This document shows, piece after piece, positions 54,201 through 62,441 of a stretch of DNA of 64,000 bases. Below the pieces are notes generated by a model. It worked only from the letters and a program-made list of their open reading frames with translations, was not told the DNA's origin and made no database searches. The translations under genes and the position numbers were made by a program. Source of the DNA: Roseateles_E cavernae. GTDB taxonomy: Bacteria > Pseudomonadota > Gammaproteobacteria > Burkholderiales > Burkholderiaceae_C. The stretch covers positions 992,001 through 1,056,000 of the forward strand of contig NZ_JBDPLH010000001.1 of the NCBI RefSeq assembly GCF_040187885.1, given 5' to 3'. The first letter of the stretch is position 1; each line of letters starts with the position of its first letter.

Positions 54201-54602
54201 TTTCAGGCTTGCTATCTGCTGGGTCGCTGGCGCGAGGCCGTCGAGCATGGCCGGCTGGCGCAGGCCGGCCTGGCGGCCAGTGGTGAGCCGGCGCAAGCGC
54301 TGGCCTGCGAAGCCGGCGTCGCCTGCGCCTTGCAGAAGGCCGGTGACGACAGCGGCGCACGGGCCGGCGTCGAGGCCGTGCTGGCCACTGTGGCCGGCCG
54401 CGGCGGCTGGCAGGACGACGAGGCGGACGCCGCCATCTGGTGCGCCCGCGTACTGGCGCTGCAGCAGGACCCGCGAGCCGCGGTGACCTTGGCTGCCGCC
54501 CGACGCGGGCTGATCGCGCAGGCGGCGATCTTCGAGGATCCGATCGAACGTGCGCAGTTCCTGCAAGCGACGGCCCTGCGCCGCGAGCTGCAGCTGACCT
54601 GA
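51279..54602 (+). CDS. Class III cyclase fused to an AAA/STAND-type ATPase and TPR-like repeats
   Basis: A 1107-residue cytosolic signalling protein. The cyclase homology domain (about 60-240) retains D70 in LFLDVVGST, D114 in YAGDNLLAGF and N189/R193 in GSAVNIAARM. The ATPase module begins with LVGRDADLAEMRAAL and has Walker A GDAGLGKTRL (about 291-300) and Walker B-like LVLMLDDLHWADEGS. TPR-like helices fill residues about 650-1100. This layout (cyclase-AAA-TPR) is a known family of unclear stimulus. The ATG at 51279 follows a short Ala/Pro leader. Divergent from merR. Confidence 0.88.
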   Translation: MSGPAAGPPQSLQALQAAIATLESQRALLGDAVVDVAVAGLQVQAQALQAAGSEPTQSQALRLVSILFLDVVGSTALGQRLDPEEIHAVMDGAMARFTAVVQAHGGRVLQYAGDNLLAGFGADEVREDDAERALRCGLALLTAGRGVAQQVLDAHGHHGFDVRVGIHSGQVLLGGGVDAEGTIRGSAVNIAARMEQCAPPGGLLISLDTYRLVQDRFDVQQGQALHIKGVDAPMLTFRVERERPRSAQQLRHGLDAVNAGLVGRDADLAEMRAALAAVQTGRTQRQITVIGDAGLGKTRLLAEFEAGLSTQGGPLHASAHPQGLHQPYGVIRDLLFRCFDVQDSDPLALAQAKLADGLAPLFGERADEQTALLGQLIGLDYQASPFIAGILQDGRQLRARALHAWIEFLRLSCARLPPPAVLVLMLDDLHWADEGSLDAIEQLCAVGGELPLLLLCAARPELLERRPDWAETWPACTRLALAPLDLTDRQTLARSLLRQLGEPAGAAAQQLQTLLIERTDGNPFHMEALLQMLVDQGELDISATPWRLAAGGLQRLQVPTTLVGVLQARLDALLMPQRRALQQASVIGAVFWDEALAALDGHAPAALGALSQRGLVLPQDGGAFADAMEFAFRHHLLHDVTYGTVLKHDRREQHRCAALWLEARSAGRGAEFAGLIAEHFERAGLPDRAAEHWARAAQQAVARHADSAALAHACRALALDAGADPQRRFAMLRVCTHAWSRRGDEAEYEQAVAALEAEADAQDDAVLRLIAAQHRMHRLCQNGDYEPAHALGLSRLAAAGERAPAEAAKVHSTLIMALGRQGRHQEARLHAQAALTLARACEDSYTEASVLNNLSVGYAAERLFQQAFASGEQALAKYRSIGSRYGEAIALLNLAFAAQQCGLVEQSREQLCQLLQLCDAIDHRQIGAQARCNLAGVLVELGQAPQALDHALDGVRMAEGIGDRYIQCTGHDAAFQACYLLGRWREAVEHGRLAQAGLAASGEPAQALACEAGVACALQKAGDDSGARAGVEAVLATVAGRGGWQDDEADAAIWCARVLALQQDPRAAVTLAAARRGLIAQAAIFEDPIERAQFLQATALRRELQLT

Positions 54603-54678
54603 CACGGCCGTTCACGCCACGATGCCGAGAGTAAGCCCGGCATAGGCCGGACTCTTTTCTGTGGCATCGTCCCGGCCT

Positions 54679-57495
54679 ATGAGCGAGATCCGTGCCCTGC
54701 TGCTGACCGATGTGGTGGACAGCACCCACCTGTCCACCCTGCTGGGTGACCATGACATGGCCCAGCTGTGGGCCGCACACGACCGCGTGGCGCGCGATCT
54801 GCTGCCGCTGCATGGCGGCCGTGAGATCGACAAGACCGACGGCATGCTGCTGCTGTTCGAGCAGGCCGGCCAGGCGCTGGCCTATGCCCGCGCCTATCAC
54901 GCGGCGCTGGCCGGCCTGCACATCCCGCTGAAGGCGCGTGCCGGCCTGCATGTGGGGCCGGTGATCCTGCGCGAGAACGCTCACGACGATGTGGCGCGCG
55001 GTGCCAAGCCGCTGGAGGTCGAGGGCCTGGCCAAGCCGACCGCAGCGCGCGTGATGGCGCTGGCCCAGGGCGGCCAGACCCTGCTGAGCGCCGAGGCGCG
55101 GCAGGCGCTGGGCGAGATCGTCGCCGGCCGCGTGCAGTCGCATGGCCACTGGCTGATGAAGGGCGTGGCCGAGCCGCTGGAGCTGTTCGAGGTCGCGGTG
55201 GCGGACGGGGCGCCGTTTGCCGCGCTGCCCGATGGCGACAAGAGCTACCGCGTTGCCCGGGTCGGTGAGCGCTGGCTGCCGATCCGGCAGATCCCGAACA
55301 ACCTGCCGGAGCAGCTGAACTCCTTCATCGGCCGTGAGCGCGAGCTGGGCGAGATCAAGCAGCGCCTGCAGCAGACCCGCTTGCTGACCTTGCTGGGCAT
55401 GGGCGGTCTGGGCAAGACGCGGCTGTCGCTGCAGGTCGCCGACGAGCTGCGCGCCGAGTTCCCCGATGGCGTCTGGTTCCTCGACTTGGCGCCGCTGCGC
55501 GATGGCGCCCTGGTGCTGGCCGAGGCGGCCCAGGTGCTGGGTGTGCGCGAGGAGCCGGGCCGGCCGCTGCTGCAGACGCTGAGCGCGCACCTGAAGACGC
55601 GCCGCGCGCTGATCGTGATGGACAACTGCGAGCACCTGCTGCCGGCCTGCGCCAGCCTGGCCCATGCGCTGCTGAAGACCGCGCCCGATGTGCGCCTGCT
55701 GGCCTCCAGCCGCGAGGCGCTGCATGTGCCGGGCGAGCAGGCTTATCCGGTCCAGCCCCTGCCGCTGCCGGGGCGTGCTGCCGGTATCGCGGAGCTGGCG
55801 GCCTCGACGGCGGTGCGCCTGTTCGTCGCGCGGGCCCAGGCCCACAAGTTCGGCTTCGAGCTGACGCCCGATCAGGCGCCGGCGATCGCCGAGCTGGTGA
55901 CGCGGCTGGAGGGCATCCCGCTGGCGCTGGAGTTGGCGGCGGCGCGCGTGCGCCTGCTGAGCGTGGCCGACATCAACAAGCGCCTGGGCGACCGCTACAA
56001 GCTGCTGACCGGCGGCGACCGCGTGCTGCAGCAGCGCCAGCAGACGCTGCGCGCGCTGGTCGACTGGTCGCACGAGCTGCTGGGCGAGCCGGAGCAGCAG
56101 CTGTTCCGCCGCCTGGGCGTGTTTGCCGGCGGCTTCGACCTGGCCGCCGCCGAGCAGGTCTGCGCGCAGGCGCCGCTGGACAGCCTGGACGTGCTGGATC
56201 TGCTGGGTTCGCTGGTCGAGAAGTCGCTGGTGCTGATGGACACGGCGCCCGACGGCGCGCGCTATCGGCTGCTGGAGACTCTGCGCGAGTACGCGCGCGA
56301 GAAGCTGGTGCAGGCCGGCGAGGAGGCGCTGCTTGGCGCCGCGCATTGCCAGCACTTCTTCGGCGTGGCCAAGCAGATCCGCAACGGCATGCAGGGGCCG
56401 GAGCAGGGGCGCTGGGCTGGCTGCGGCGACAACGAACTGGACAACCTGCGTGCCGCTTTCCAGTTCGCACTGAACGCATCCGACGACACGGTATTTGTGG
56501 CGGTGAAGATCGCTGTCGCCTTGCAGAACTTCTGGATACTGCGCGGCCATGTCGGTGAGGCGAGGGCGCAACTGCATGTACTGCTGGCGGTGCCGGCGGT
56601 GCGAGACGCGGCCTTGTTCCATTCGCATGCGCTCTACGTTGCGGCCTGCCTGGCCGACGCGCAGAGCGACCATGATGAGGCGCTGCGGCTGCTCGCCATC
56701 AGTCTGGAACTGCGCCGTCAGCTCGGCAACCCGGTCGACATTGCCGCAACCTTGTCCACGATGGCGGTATCGCGGCTGCGATCCGGGGACGCGGTGAGCG
56801 CGCTGGATGCGGGCCTGGAAGCGCTGGCACTGTTTGCCACGAACGGCCACCGCATCGGCGAAGGCATCGCCTTGCTACAGCTGGGCCAGATCGAGGCTTT
56901 TCGCGGTGAGGAAGAGCAGGCGCGTCGGCATTTGCAGGCGGCCTTGGCCCTGGCTCGCGAGCTGGCGCACCCCGAGACCGAAGCCGATGTCGAGGCCTTG
57001 CTGGGCCAGCTGGCACTGGCTGCCAGTGGCACGGAGGTGGCGGGCCGGCATTTCGAGCGCGCGCTGCAGATCTGCCGGGCGGCCGCAGACTTGCGTGGCC
57101 AGGCCAATGCTCTGGGCTGGCAGGGCCGGCTGGATTTGCTGGGCGAACAGACCGGGTCGGCCGCTGCCAAGCTGGGTGAGGCCCTGGCCGCCTTTGCCGC
57201 CTTCGAGATGCGCGAGCATCTGCTGGCCTGCCTGGAGGACCATGTCGAGCTGGCCCGGCAGCTGGGATGCGGGGATGGGGCGTTGCGGCTGGCGGCGGCG
57301 GCTGAACAGCTGCGCGCCAATGCTCAGCTGAAACGCTCGGCCGTTGTCCAGCAGCGCTGGACGGCGTTGCTGCAGGATCTGCGCGGCAACGCAGGCCCGG
57401 CCTTCGACGCGCTGTGGCAGCAGGGTCAAACCTGGAGTACCGAGCAGGCCCTGCGCCAGGCGCAGGCGCTGACGGCCGCTCCCAACTGCCGATAG
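54679..57495 (+). CDS. Cyclase-homology / STAND NTPase / TPR protein with degenerate cyclase site
   Basis: A 938-residue protein. The N-terminal cyclase homology domain keeps D11 (LLTDVVDST) and D54 (DKTDGMLLLF), but the expected VNxAAR motif reads KPTAAR (P120-T121), so the transition-state Asn is missing; activity is doubtful. A linker leads to a STAND/NB-ARC-like NTPase with SFIGRERELGEIK, GMGGLGKTRLSL (Walker A), ALIVMDNCEHLL (Walker B), LLASSRE and GIPLALELAAARV. TPR-like helices follow from about 560. It begins 76 bases after the preceding cyclase-AAA gene, likely one transcript. The GTG at 54661 is an alternative start. Confidence 0.85.
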   Translation: MSEIRALLLTDVVDSTHLSTLLGDHDMAQLWAAHDRVARDLLPLHGGREIDKTDGMLLLFEQAGQALAYARAYHAALAGLHIPLKARAGLHVGPVILRENAHDDVARGAKPLEVEGLAKPTAARVMALAQGGQTLLSAEARQALGEIVAGRVQSHGHWLMKGVAEPLELFEVAVADGAPFAALPDGDKSYRVARVGERWLPIRQIPNNLPEQLNSFIGRERELGEIKQRLQQTRLLTLLGMGGLGKTRLSLQVADELRAEFPDGVWFLDLAPLRDGALVLAEAAQVLGVREEPGRPLLQTLSAHLKTRRALIVMDNCEHLLPACASLAHALLKTAPDVRLLASSREALHVPGEQAYPVQPLPLPGRAAGIAELAASTAVRLFVARAQAHKFGFELTPDQAPAIAELVTRLEGIPLALELAAARVRLLSVADINKRLGDRYKLLTGGDRVLQQRQQTLRALVDWSHELLGEPEQQLFRRLGVFAGGFDLAAAEQVCAQAPLDSLDVLDLLGSLVEKSLVLMDTAPDGARYRLLETLREYAREKLVQAGEEALLGAAHCQHFFGVAKQIRNGMQGPEQGRWAGCGDNELDNLRAAFQFALNASDDTVFVAVKIAVALQNFWILRGHVGEARAQLHVLLAVPAVRDAALFHSHALYVAACLADAQSDHDEALRLLAISLELRRQLGNPVDIAATLSTMAVSRLRSGDAVSALDAGLEALALFATNGHRIGEGIALLQLGQIEAFRGEEEQARRHLQAALALARELAHPETEADVEALLGQLALAASGTEVAGRHFERALQICRAAADLRGQANALGWQGRLDLLGEQTGSAAAKLGEALAAFAAFEMREHLLACLEDHVELARQLGCGDGALRLAAAAEQLRANAQLKRSAVVQQRWTALLQDLRGNAGPAFDALWQQGQTWSTEQALRQAQALTAAPNCR

Positions 57496-57503
57496 CCGAG
57501 GGC

Positions 57504-58259
57504 TCAGCGCCGGCTGCGGCGGCGCTGCCGCGAGGCCAACGCTGCGGCACCCAGGGCGAGGCCACTGAGCAGCAGCGTTGCCGGCTCGGGTACCTGGTTA
57601 TTGGCATCGGTGCGCGTCAGGACGATCCCGCCGTTCTCGCGTGTGATGCGGTAGCCCACATCGCGGCCGCTGGCATCGACGCCGAGCTTGCTCTGGCCCA
57701 GGTCGTCGCTGTGGAAGACCGTGATCTCAATGCCCTCGGTGCCGGCAAAGCCCAGCAGATTGACACAGGGGGCACCGCAGCTCTCGCCCACGGCAATCGT
57801 GGGCATGTAGTAGTTGCCAATGCTCATCAGATCGAAATACTTGCCCGGCGCGACGGCGCCGCCGACGAAGTCGTTGAAATAGCCGGTACCGACGGTGTTC
57901 AGGCCGATGACGAAGCCATCCAGCACCCACAGGAAGTTGCTGCTCAAGGCCAGATTGACGGTCTCGAGATTGGCTGGGTTGGCGGTTTCGTAGATATTGA
58001 AGTCGAAGTTCACCGCCACCGGGCCGCCGCAACTCGCCACCGCGTTCACCAGCACCAGCCCCGCAGCATTGCCGGCACAGCTGTCGGCGACATTGAAGCT
58101 GAAGGCGCCGCTGTAGGACACGCCAGGCAGCACGGCGCCGAAGGCGGGATCGAGATTGCCGGTCACGTAGCCCGCTTGTGCGGCGCCGAGCGCGCCCAGC
58201 CCCAGGCCCAATGCCAAGGCTGCGCGTGCCAATCCCTTGCTGATCTTGTTTGTTCTCAT
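57504..58259 (-). CDS. PEP-CTERM sorting domain protein
   Basis: A 251-residue exported protein. A signal peptide (ARAALALGLGLGALGAAQAG) precedes a beta-rich middle with several Cys (DSCAGN, ASCGGP, ESCGAPC). The C-terminus is a textbook PEP-CTERM: VPEP, a hydrophobic helix (ATLLLSGLALGAAALA) and a basic tail (SRQRRRSRR). Such proteins are processed by exosortase and attached at the cell surface or in exopolysaccharide. No exosortase gene is in the window. An AGGGG ribosome site precedes the ATG at 58259. Converges on the STAND gene. Confidence 0.9.
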   Translation of the reverse strand: MRTNKISKGLARAALALGLGLGALGAAQAGYVTGNLDPAFGAVLPGVSYSGAFSFNVADSCAGNAAGLVLVNAVASCGGPVAVNFDFNIYETANPANLETVNLALSSNFLWVLDGFVIGLNTVGTGYFNDFVGGAVAPGKYFDLMSIGNYYMPTIAVGESCGAPCVNLLGFAGTEGIEITVFHSDDLGQSKLGVDASGRDVGYRITRENGGIVLTRTDANNQVPEPATLLLSGLALGAAALASRQRRRSRR

Positions 58260-58501
58260 GCTTCTTTCCCCTGGTGGCACGCGATGCAAGCGGCCGGATG
58301 CCGGTTGGCCCGGTGCCTGTGCCGAAATGGCAGCATGTCGGGCTGCTGTGCGTGGGGATACGTGCACGCAAGAGCAATGCCTGACCCCACGAGTACGCGC
58401 CGGAGGCCGGTGCGGCAGGGGTTTTGCTGCCAGAGGGTCAAGTCTTGCGTGACTGCGATGTCAACAAATCCGACATCGGGATTTCCCGCGGCCGACCGCG
58501 C
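58260..58501. other. Intergenic region before the PEP-CTERM gene
   Basis: A 242-base spacer. Bases 58466-58484 can form AAATCC/GGATTT with a 7-base loop, followed on the minus strand by GTTG; a weak terminator for the CoA-transferase gene is possible. No clear promoter for the PEP-CTERM gene was seen. Confidence 0.35.
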
Positions 58502-60436
58502 TCAGAACAGCGCCGTCACCCTGACCGTGCCATCCATGTGCTCGGCCTTGACCTGGCTGGCGCCCTGCCTGGCCAGGCGGATCATGTGCTCGTTGCTCGG
58601 CAGGATTTCGGCGACGAAGCCCAGCACGCCGGCGGCCCGGGCATGGGCGGCCAGATGGTGCTGCAGCTGGGCGCCCAGGCCCGTGCCCTGCCAGTCGGGG
58701 TGGACGATGAAGGCGGTCTCGGCCAGATTGGTGCTTGGGTCCAGCACATAGAGCGCATGGGCGACGACCTGCGGGTCCTCGCGGGGGCCGGTGACGGCCA
58801 CCAGGGCCACCTCGGTCTCCCAGTTCACATTGCACAGGCGCTGCACATCGGCGATCGACAGGCCGCGGATCCGGCGGAAGAAGCGGGTGTAGACATCGCG
58901 CTCGGGCATGCGGTGGAACAGCGCGCGCACCGCGTCGCCGTCGGCCGCACCGGCCGGGCGCAGCAAGACCTGGCGCCGGTCCTTCAGCGTGATCTGAGCC
59001 TCCTCCTCGACCGCATAGGCGCGCAGATTGCGCAGCTGCTGCTCGGCCGGCAGATAGCCCAGGGCCTTGGCCTGCTCCAGCAGCGCCGCGCGGTGCTCGG
59101 GATGGGCGATCTGTATCAGCGCCACGGCACGCTCGCGGATGCTCTTGCCGAACAGATAGGCGATGCCGTACTCGGTGATCACGTAGTGCACATCGCTGCG
59201 CGCGATCGCGACGCCCTCGCCGGCCTGCAGCATGCCGCGGATCCGGGACGTCTTGCCGTCCTCGTCGGTCGAGGCCAGGCAGATGATGGCCTTGCCGCCG
59301 ACCGAGCGCGAGGCGCCCTGCAGGAACTCGGCCTGGGCCGCCAGGCCGCCGTAGAAATCACCGCCGAACTGGTCGGCGCAGACCTGGCCCGTCAGGTCCA
59401 CCGCGAAGGCCTGGGTCACCGACACCATCTTGTGCTGCCTTGCGATGGTCCAGGCGTCGCAGACCGCATCGATCGGCTGGAAGCTGAACAGCGGGTTGCG
59501 GTCGATCAGCTCGTACAGGCGCTCAGAGCCCATCGCGAAGCTGCAGACGATCTTGCCGACCTGGTGGCTCTTCTTCTTGCCGGTCAGGATGCCGCGCTCC
59601 AGCAGCGGGATGATGGCGTCGGTGATGACGTCGGAGTGGATGCCCAGGTCCTGGCGATCGCTGAGGTACTTCAAGGCCTCGTTGCTGAAGCGGCCCAGGC
59701 CGATCTGCAGGGTCGAGCCGTCATCGATGATGCTGCCGATGTAGCGGGCGATGCTCTCGACCACGGCGCCCGGCTGGGCCGGATGCCGGTACTCGATCAC
59801 CGGCGTGTCGACCGGCACCAGATGGTCGATCTCACCGATGTGCAGCATCGAGTCGCCCAGCGTGCGCGGCATCTGCGGATTGAGCTCGGCGATCACCAGG
59901 CGGGCGCGCGCCACGGCCGCCGGGATCACATCGACCGACAGGCCCAGGCTGACATAGCCGAACTCGTCGGGCAGCGAGACCTGGATCAGCGCCACATCGA
60001 CCGGGATGCGGCCGATCGCCATCAGCTGGGGCACACGGGCCAGCGAGATCGGCACATAGTCGGCCAGGCCCTGGCGTACCGCGGCGCGCATGTCCTGGCC
60101 GACGAAGAAGCTGCGGTGCCGAAAGCGCGTCTGCGGCTGGCCGGCCGCATCGTGGGCGAGCGCATGGTCGGTCAGGAAGTGCAGCAGCTCGACATCGGCC
60201 GGCGTCGGCCGGTGCGCCTCCAGCGCCGCCACCAGGCTGCGCGGTGTCGCGCAGGCGGTGCCGACGAAGACGTGCTCGCCAGCGCGAATATGGGCCACCG
60301 CCTCGGCGGCGCTGCAGATCTTGTCGGCGCAGGCCTGCAGGCGTGGATCCAGCGCGGCGGGCGCGTCGGCGCCGGCCGGGCGGCGCTCGCTCCAGCGGGC
60401 GACCAGACGTTGCAGCAGGGTGCGTGCTTGGTTCAT
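58502..60436 (-). CDS. Acetyl-CoA hydrolase/transferase fused to a GNAT acetyltransferase
   Basis: A 644-residue fusion. Residues about 15-470 form an acetyl-CoA hydrolase / 4-hydroxybutyrate CoA-transferase domain (HIRAGEHVFVGTACATPRSL, DVALIQVSLPDEFGYVSLG, STLQIGLGRFSNEAL, DVHYVITEYGIAYLFGKSIR). Residues about 485-640 form a GNAT domain (VLLRPAGAADGDAVRALF, TAFIVHPDWQGTGLGAQL). The combination suggests CoA-ester metabolism coupled to acetylation of an unknown substrate. The ATG at 60436 is 14 bases after the patatin gene, so they form an operon. Confidence 0.85.
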   Translation of the reverse strand: MNQARTLLQRLVARWSERRPAGADAPAALDPRLQACADKICSAAEAVAHIRAGEHVFVGTACATPRSLVAALEAHRPTPADVELLHFLTDHALAHDAAGQPQTRFRHRSFFVGQDMRAAVRQGLADYVPISLARVPQLMAIGRIPVDVALIQVSLPDEFGYVSLGLSVDVIPAAVARARLVIAELNPQMPRTLGDSMLHIGEIDHLVPVDTPVIEYRHPAQPGAVVESIARYIGSIIDDGSTLQIGLGRFSNEALKYLSDRQDLGIHSDVITDAIIPLLERGILTGKKKSHQVGKIVCSFAMGSERLYELIDRNPLFSFQPIDAVCDAWTIARQHKMVSVTQAFAVDLTGQVCADQFGGDFYGGLAAQAEFLQGASRSVGGKAIICLASTDEDGKTSRIRGMLQAGEGVAIARSDVHYVITEYGIAYLFGKSIRERAVALIQIAHPEHRAALLEQAKALGYLPAEQQLRNLRAYAVEEEAQITLKDRRQVLLRPAGAADGDAVRALFHRMPERDVYTRFFRRIRGLSIADVQRLCNVNWETEVALVAVTGPREDPQVVAHALYVLDPSTNLAETAFIVHPDWQGTGLGAQLQHHLAAHARAAGVLGFVAEILPSNEHMIRLARQGASQVKAEHMDGTVRVTALF

Positions 60437-60450
60437 GGCGATCCTTGGGG

Positions 60451-62316
60451 TCAGGCCTTGCCGGCCGGCACGGGGGCGGTCCCATCGAGCACCTCGCAGG
60501 CATGGGCATAGCCCTGCGCGACGATGTGCTCGAAGCGTTTCCATTGCAGCATGCCGACCCGGTCCAGCGGCGGGTTCATATAGACATCGGTCAGCTTGCG
60601 GGCCTGGCGCTGGCGCGAGACGCTGTAGAGCACGGTGACGTTCATCAGAAAGGCCGCCAGCGAGGGCAGGCGGTAGCGGCGCTGGGCGCGCGGGCGCAGC
60701 CGGTCGCGCAGCAGCGCCCAGGTGCCCGGCACCTCCTCATGGGTGAGGCGGCGCGGCTTGCGGAAGCTCAGGTCCACGCCGATCACGCGGCCGACGCCGC
60801 GCATGCCGCGCATCACGTCGACGGGGAAGTTGTTGAAAGTGCCGCCGTCGCACATCAGATCGCCGTCGATGATCAGCGGCGGCAAGGCGCCGGGGATGGC
60901 GATGCTGGCAAGGATGGCGTTGCGCATCGGGCCGCGGCGCACGATGTGCTCGCTGGCCTTCGAGTAGTTGGTGGCGACGCAGAAGTACGTCTTCCAGACA
61001 TCCTCGACCCTGACATGGTCCTGGCCCGTCAGCTCGCGCAGCGCGGTCTCGACCAGGCCGCTCAGGCGCCGGCCCTTGATCAGCGAGAGCAGGGGGATCA
61101 GGTTGAAGTCGCTGGTGGGCTTGGCCGAGAAGACCTTGCGTGCGTTGGCCAGCACCGTCTCGAAACCGCGGTCGGTGGCCACATAGCCGGCCATCACCGA
61201 GCCGATGCTGGTGCCGCCCACCACATCGATCTCGATGCCGCGCTCCTGCAGCGCCTGGTAGACGCCGAGGTGGGCGATGCCGCGCGCGCCGCCGCCGGCC
61301 AGCACCAGGCCCACCGCGGTGCGGCTGATCAGGCGCGCCAGCCGGGCCATATCGCGCGTCAGCGCGGGGCGGATGTGCAGATGATCGGTCAGCGGCCGGC
61401 GCTCCAGCCAGGCGGCGGTGCCGCTGGGCGAGCGCCGCTCGGCCGGGTGCAGCAGCACCAGGATCTCGGCCGCGTCGGTGCGTGGCGGGCGCCGCACCAG
61501 GCATTCCGCCTCGATCGGGTGGATCACCGGCGGCGCATCGGCGTCGGCCAGCAGATAGAGCTCGTCGCAATGGCGGCTGCAGCGATAGGTCCAGGAGGTC
61601 GGCGTGGCGTCGCCGAGCAGCAGCACGAAGTCGTGCTCGGCCTCGATCTCGTCGAGCCGCACCGCGATGCTGCGGTCGGCCTCGACATCGCCCTGCTCGC
61701 GGTGGGTGAGACCGGGCAGGCCCAGGTCGGCGTCCAGAAGATCGGCATCGACCACGGCCACCCGGCCGATGCTGCGCAACTGCTCGGCCAGCGCGCTCGC
61801 AAACGCGCCGAGATCGACCCCGGCGCTGACCGGCAGCAGGCCGATGGTCACCGGCCGGTCCATCGCGGAGCGCGCGCCCTCGGTCTGCAGCCGCTTGATG
61901 ATCTGCCGGGTCAGCGCGATCGAGACCTGGCCGCTGAGCGCCAGCAACTGCCTGAACTCGGCCTTGCCCAGGCGCACCAGCACGGTGTCGCGGATCGCCA
62001 CCAGGGTGGCCGAGCGGGGCTCGTCGGTGTAGAGGCTCATCTCGCCGACCATCTGGCCGCGGGTGATCTCGCGCACCATGCGCTGGCGGCCGTCTTCGTC
62101 GCTGATATAGGTGCGCAGCCGGCCGCTGACGGTCAGGTACATCGCGTCGCCGGGTTCGCCCTGGCTCATCAGGGTCTGGCCGCCGGCCAGTTCCACCCAT
62201 TGCAGATGCTGCAGCAGCAAGGCCATTGCATCCGGCTCGATGTCGCCGAGAAAGCTGCGCAGATGGCGCATCAGCAGGTCGTCGAGGTACTGCGCGCGAA
62301 CAAAAGCCTTGTTCAT
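60451..62316 (-). CDS. Patatin-like phospholipase with cyclic-nucleotide-binding domain
   Basis: A 621-residue protein. The N-terminal cyclic-nucleotide-binding domain (about 20-145) has an intact phosphate-binding cassette, GEMSLYTDEPRSATL. A central region (about 155-310) has a degenerate ParA/MinD-like look (VTIGLLPVSAGVDLGAF, VAVVDADLLDADLG). The patatin domain follows with oxyanion loop GGGARG, nucleophile Ser370 in GGTSIGS and Asp in CDGGTFNNFP. This resembles NTE/PlpD-like lysophospholipases. The cassette suggests cAMP or cGMP control, of interest because three cyclase-homology proteins lie within 15 kb. First gene of a two-gene operon. Confidence 0.9.
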   Translation of the reverse strand: MNKAFVRAQYLDDLLMRHLRSFLGDIEPDAMALLLQHLQWVELAGGQTLMSQGEPGDAMYLTVSGRLRTYISDEDGRQRMVREITRGQMVGEMSLYTDEPRSATLVAIRDTVLVRLGKAEFRQLLALSGQVSIALTRQIIKRLQTEGARSAMDRPVTIGLLPVSAGVDLGAFASALAEQLRSIGRVAVVDADLLDADLGLPGLTHREQGDVEADRSIAVRLDEIEAEHDFVLLLGDATPTSWTYRCSRHCDELYLLADADAPPVIHPIEAECLVRRPPRTDAAEILVLLHPAERRSPSGTAAWLERRPLTDHLHIRPALTRDMARLARLISRTAVGLVLAGGGARGIAHLGVYQALQERGIEIDVVGGTSIGSVMAGYVATDRGFETVLANARKVFSAKPTSDFNLIPLLSLIKGRRLSGLVETALRELTGQDHVRVEDVWKTYFCVATNYSKASEHIVRRGPMRNAILASIAIPGALPPLIIDGDLMCDGGTFNNFPVDVMRGMRGVGRVIGVDLSFRKPRRLTHEEVPGTWALLRDRLRPRAQRRYRLPSLAAFLMNVTVLYSVSRQRQARKLTDVYMNPPLDRVGMLQWKRFEHIVAQGYAHACEVLDGTAPVPAGKA

Positions 62317-62441
62317 GGTGCCTAACGATTTTTCTATTGTTGATGCGGCTCAGCGTTGCAATGTAACCGAGGGTTGGCGGCCTCGCCGCCGCAGTTCTGC
62401 AGAATGGCGGCTTTGCACTTCGGTTCGAGCCCGCGCCTTCC

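Noticed and set aside
51309..54605. A 1098-codon open frame antisense to the cyclase-AAA gene
   Set aside because: Its translation is a low-complexity Gln/Arg/Ala/His mixture without family resemblance, as expected from an antisense frame in very GC-rich DNA. The plus strand encodes a clear multi-domain protein.
53722..56850. A 1042-codon minus-strand open frame spanning the cyclase-STAND gene
   Set aside because: Again compositionally biased, spans two real plus-strand genes and contains no motif.
44409..58259. Idea that the accessory region is a genomic island
   Set aside because: No integrase, transposase, tRNA, attachment-site repeat or clear compositional break was seen at either end.
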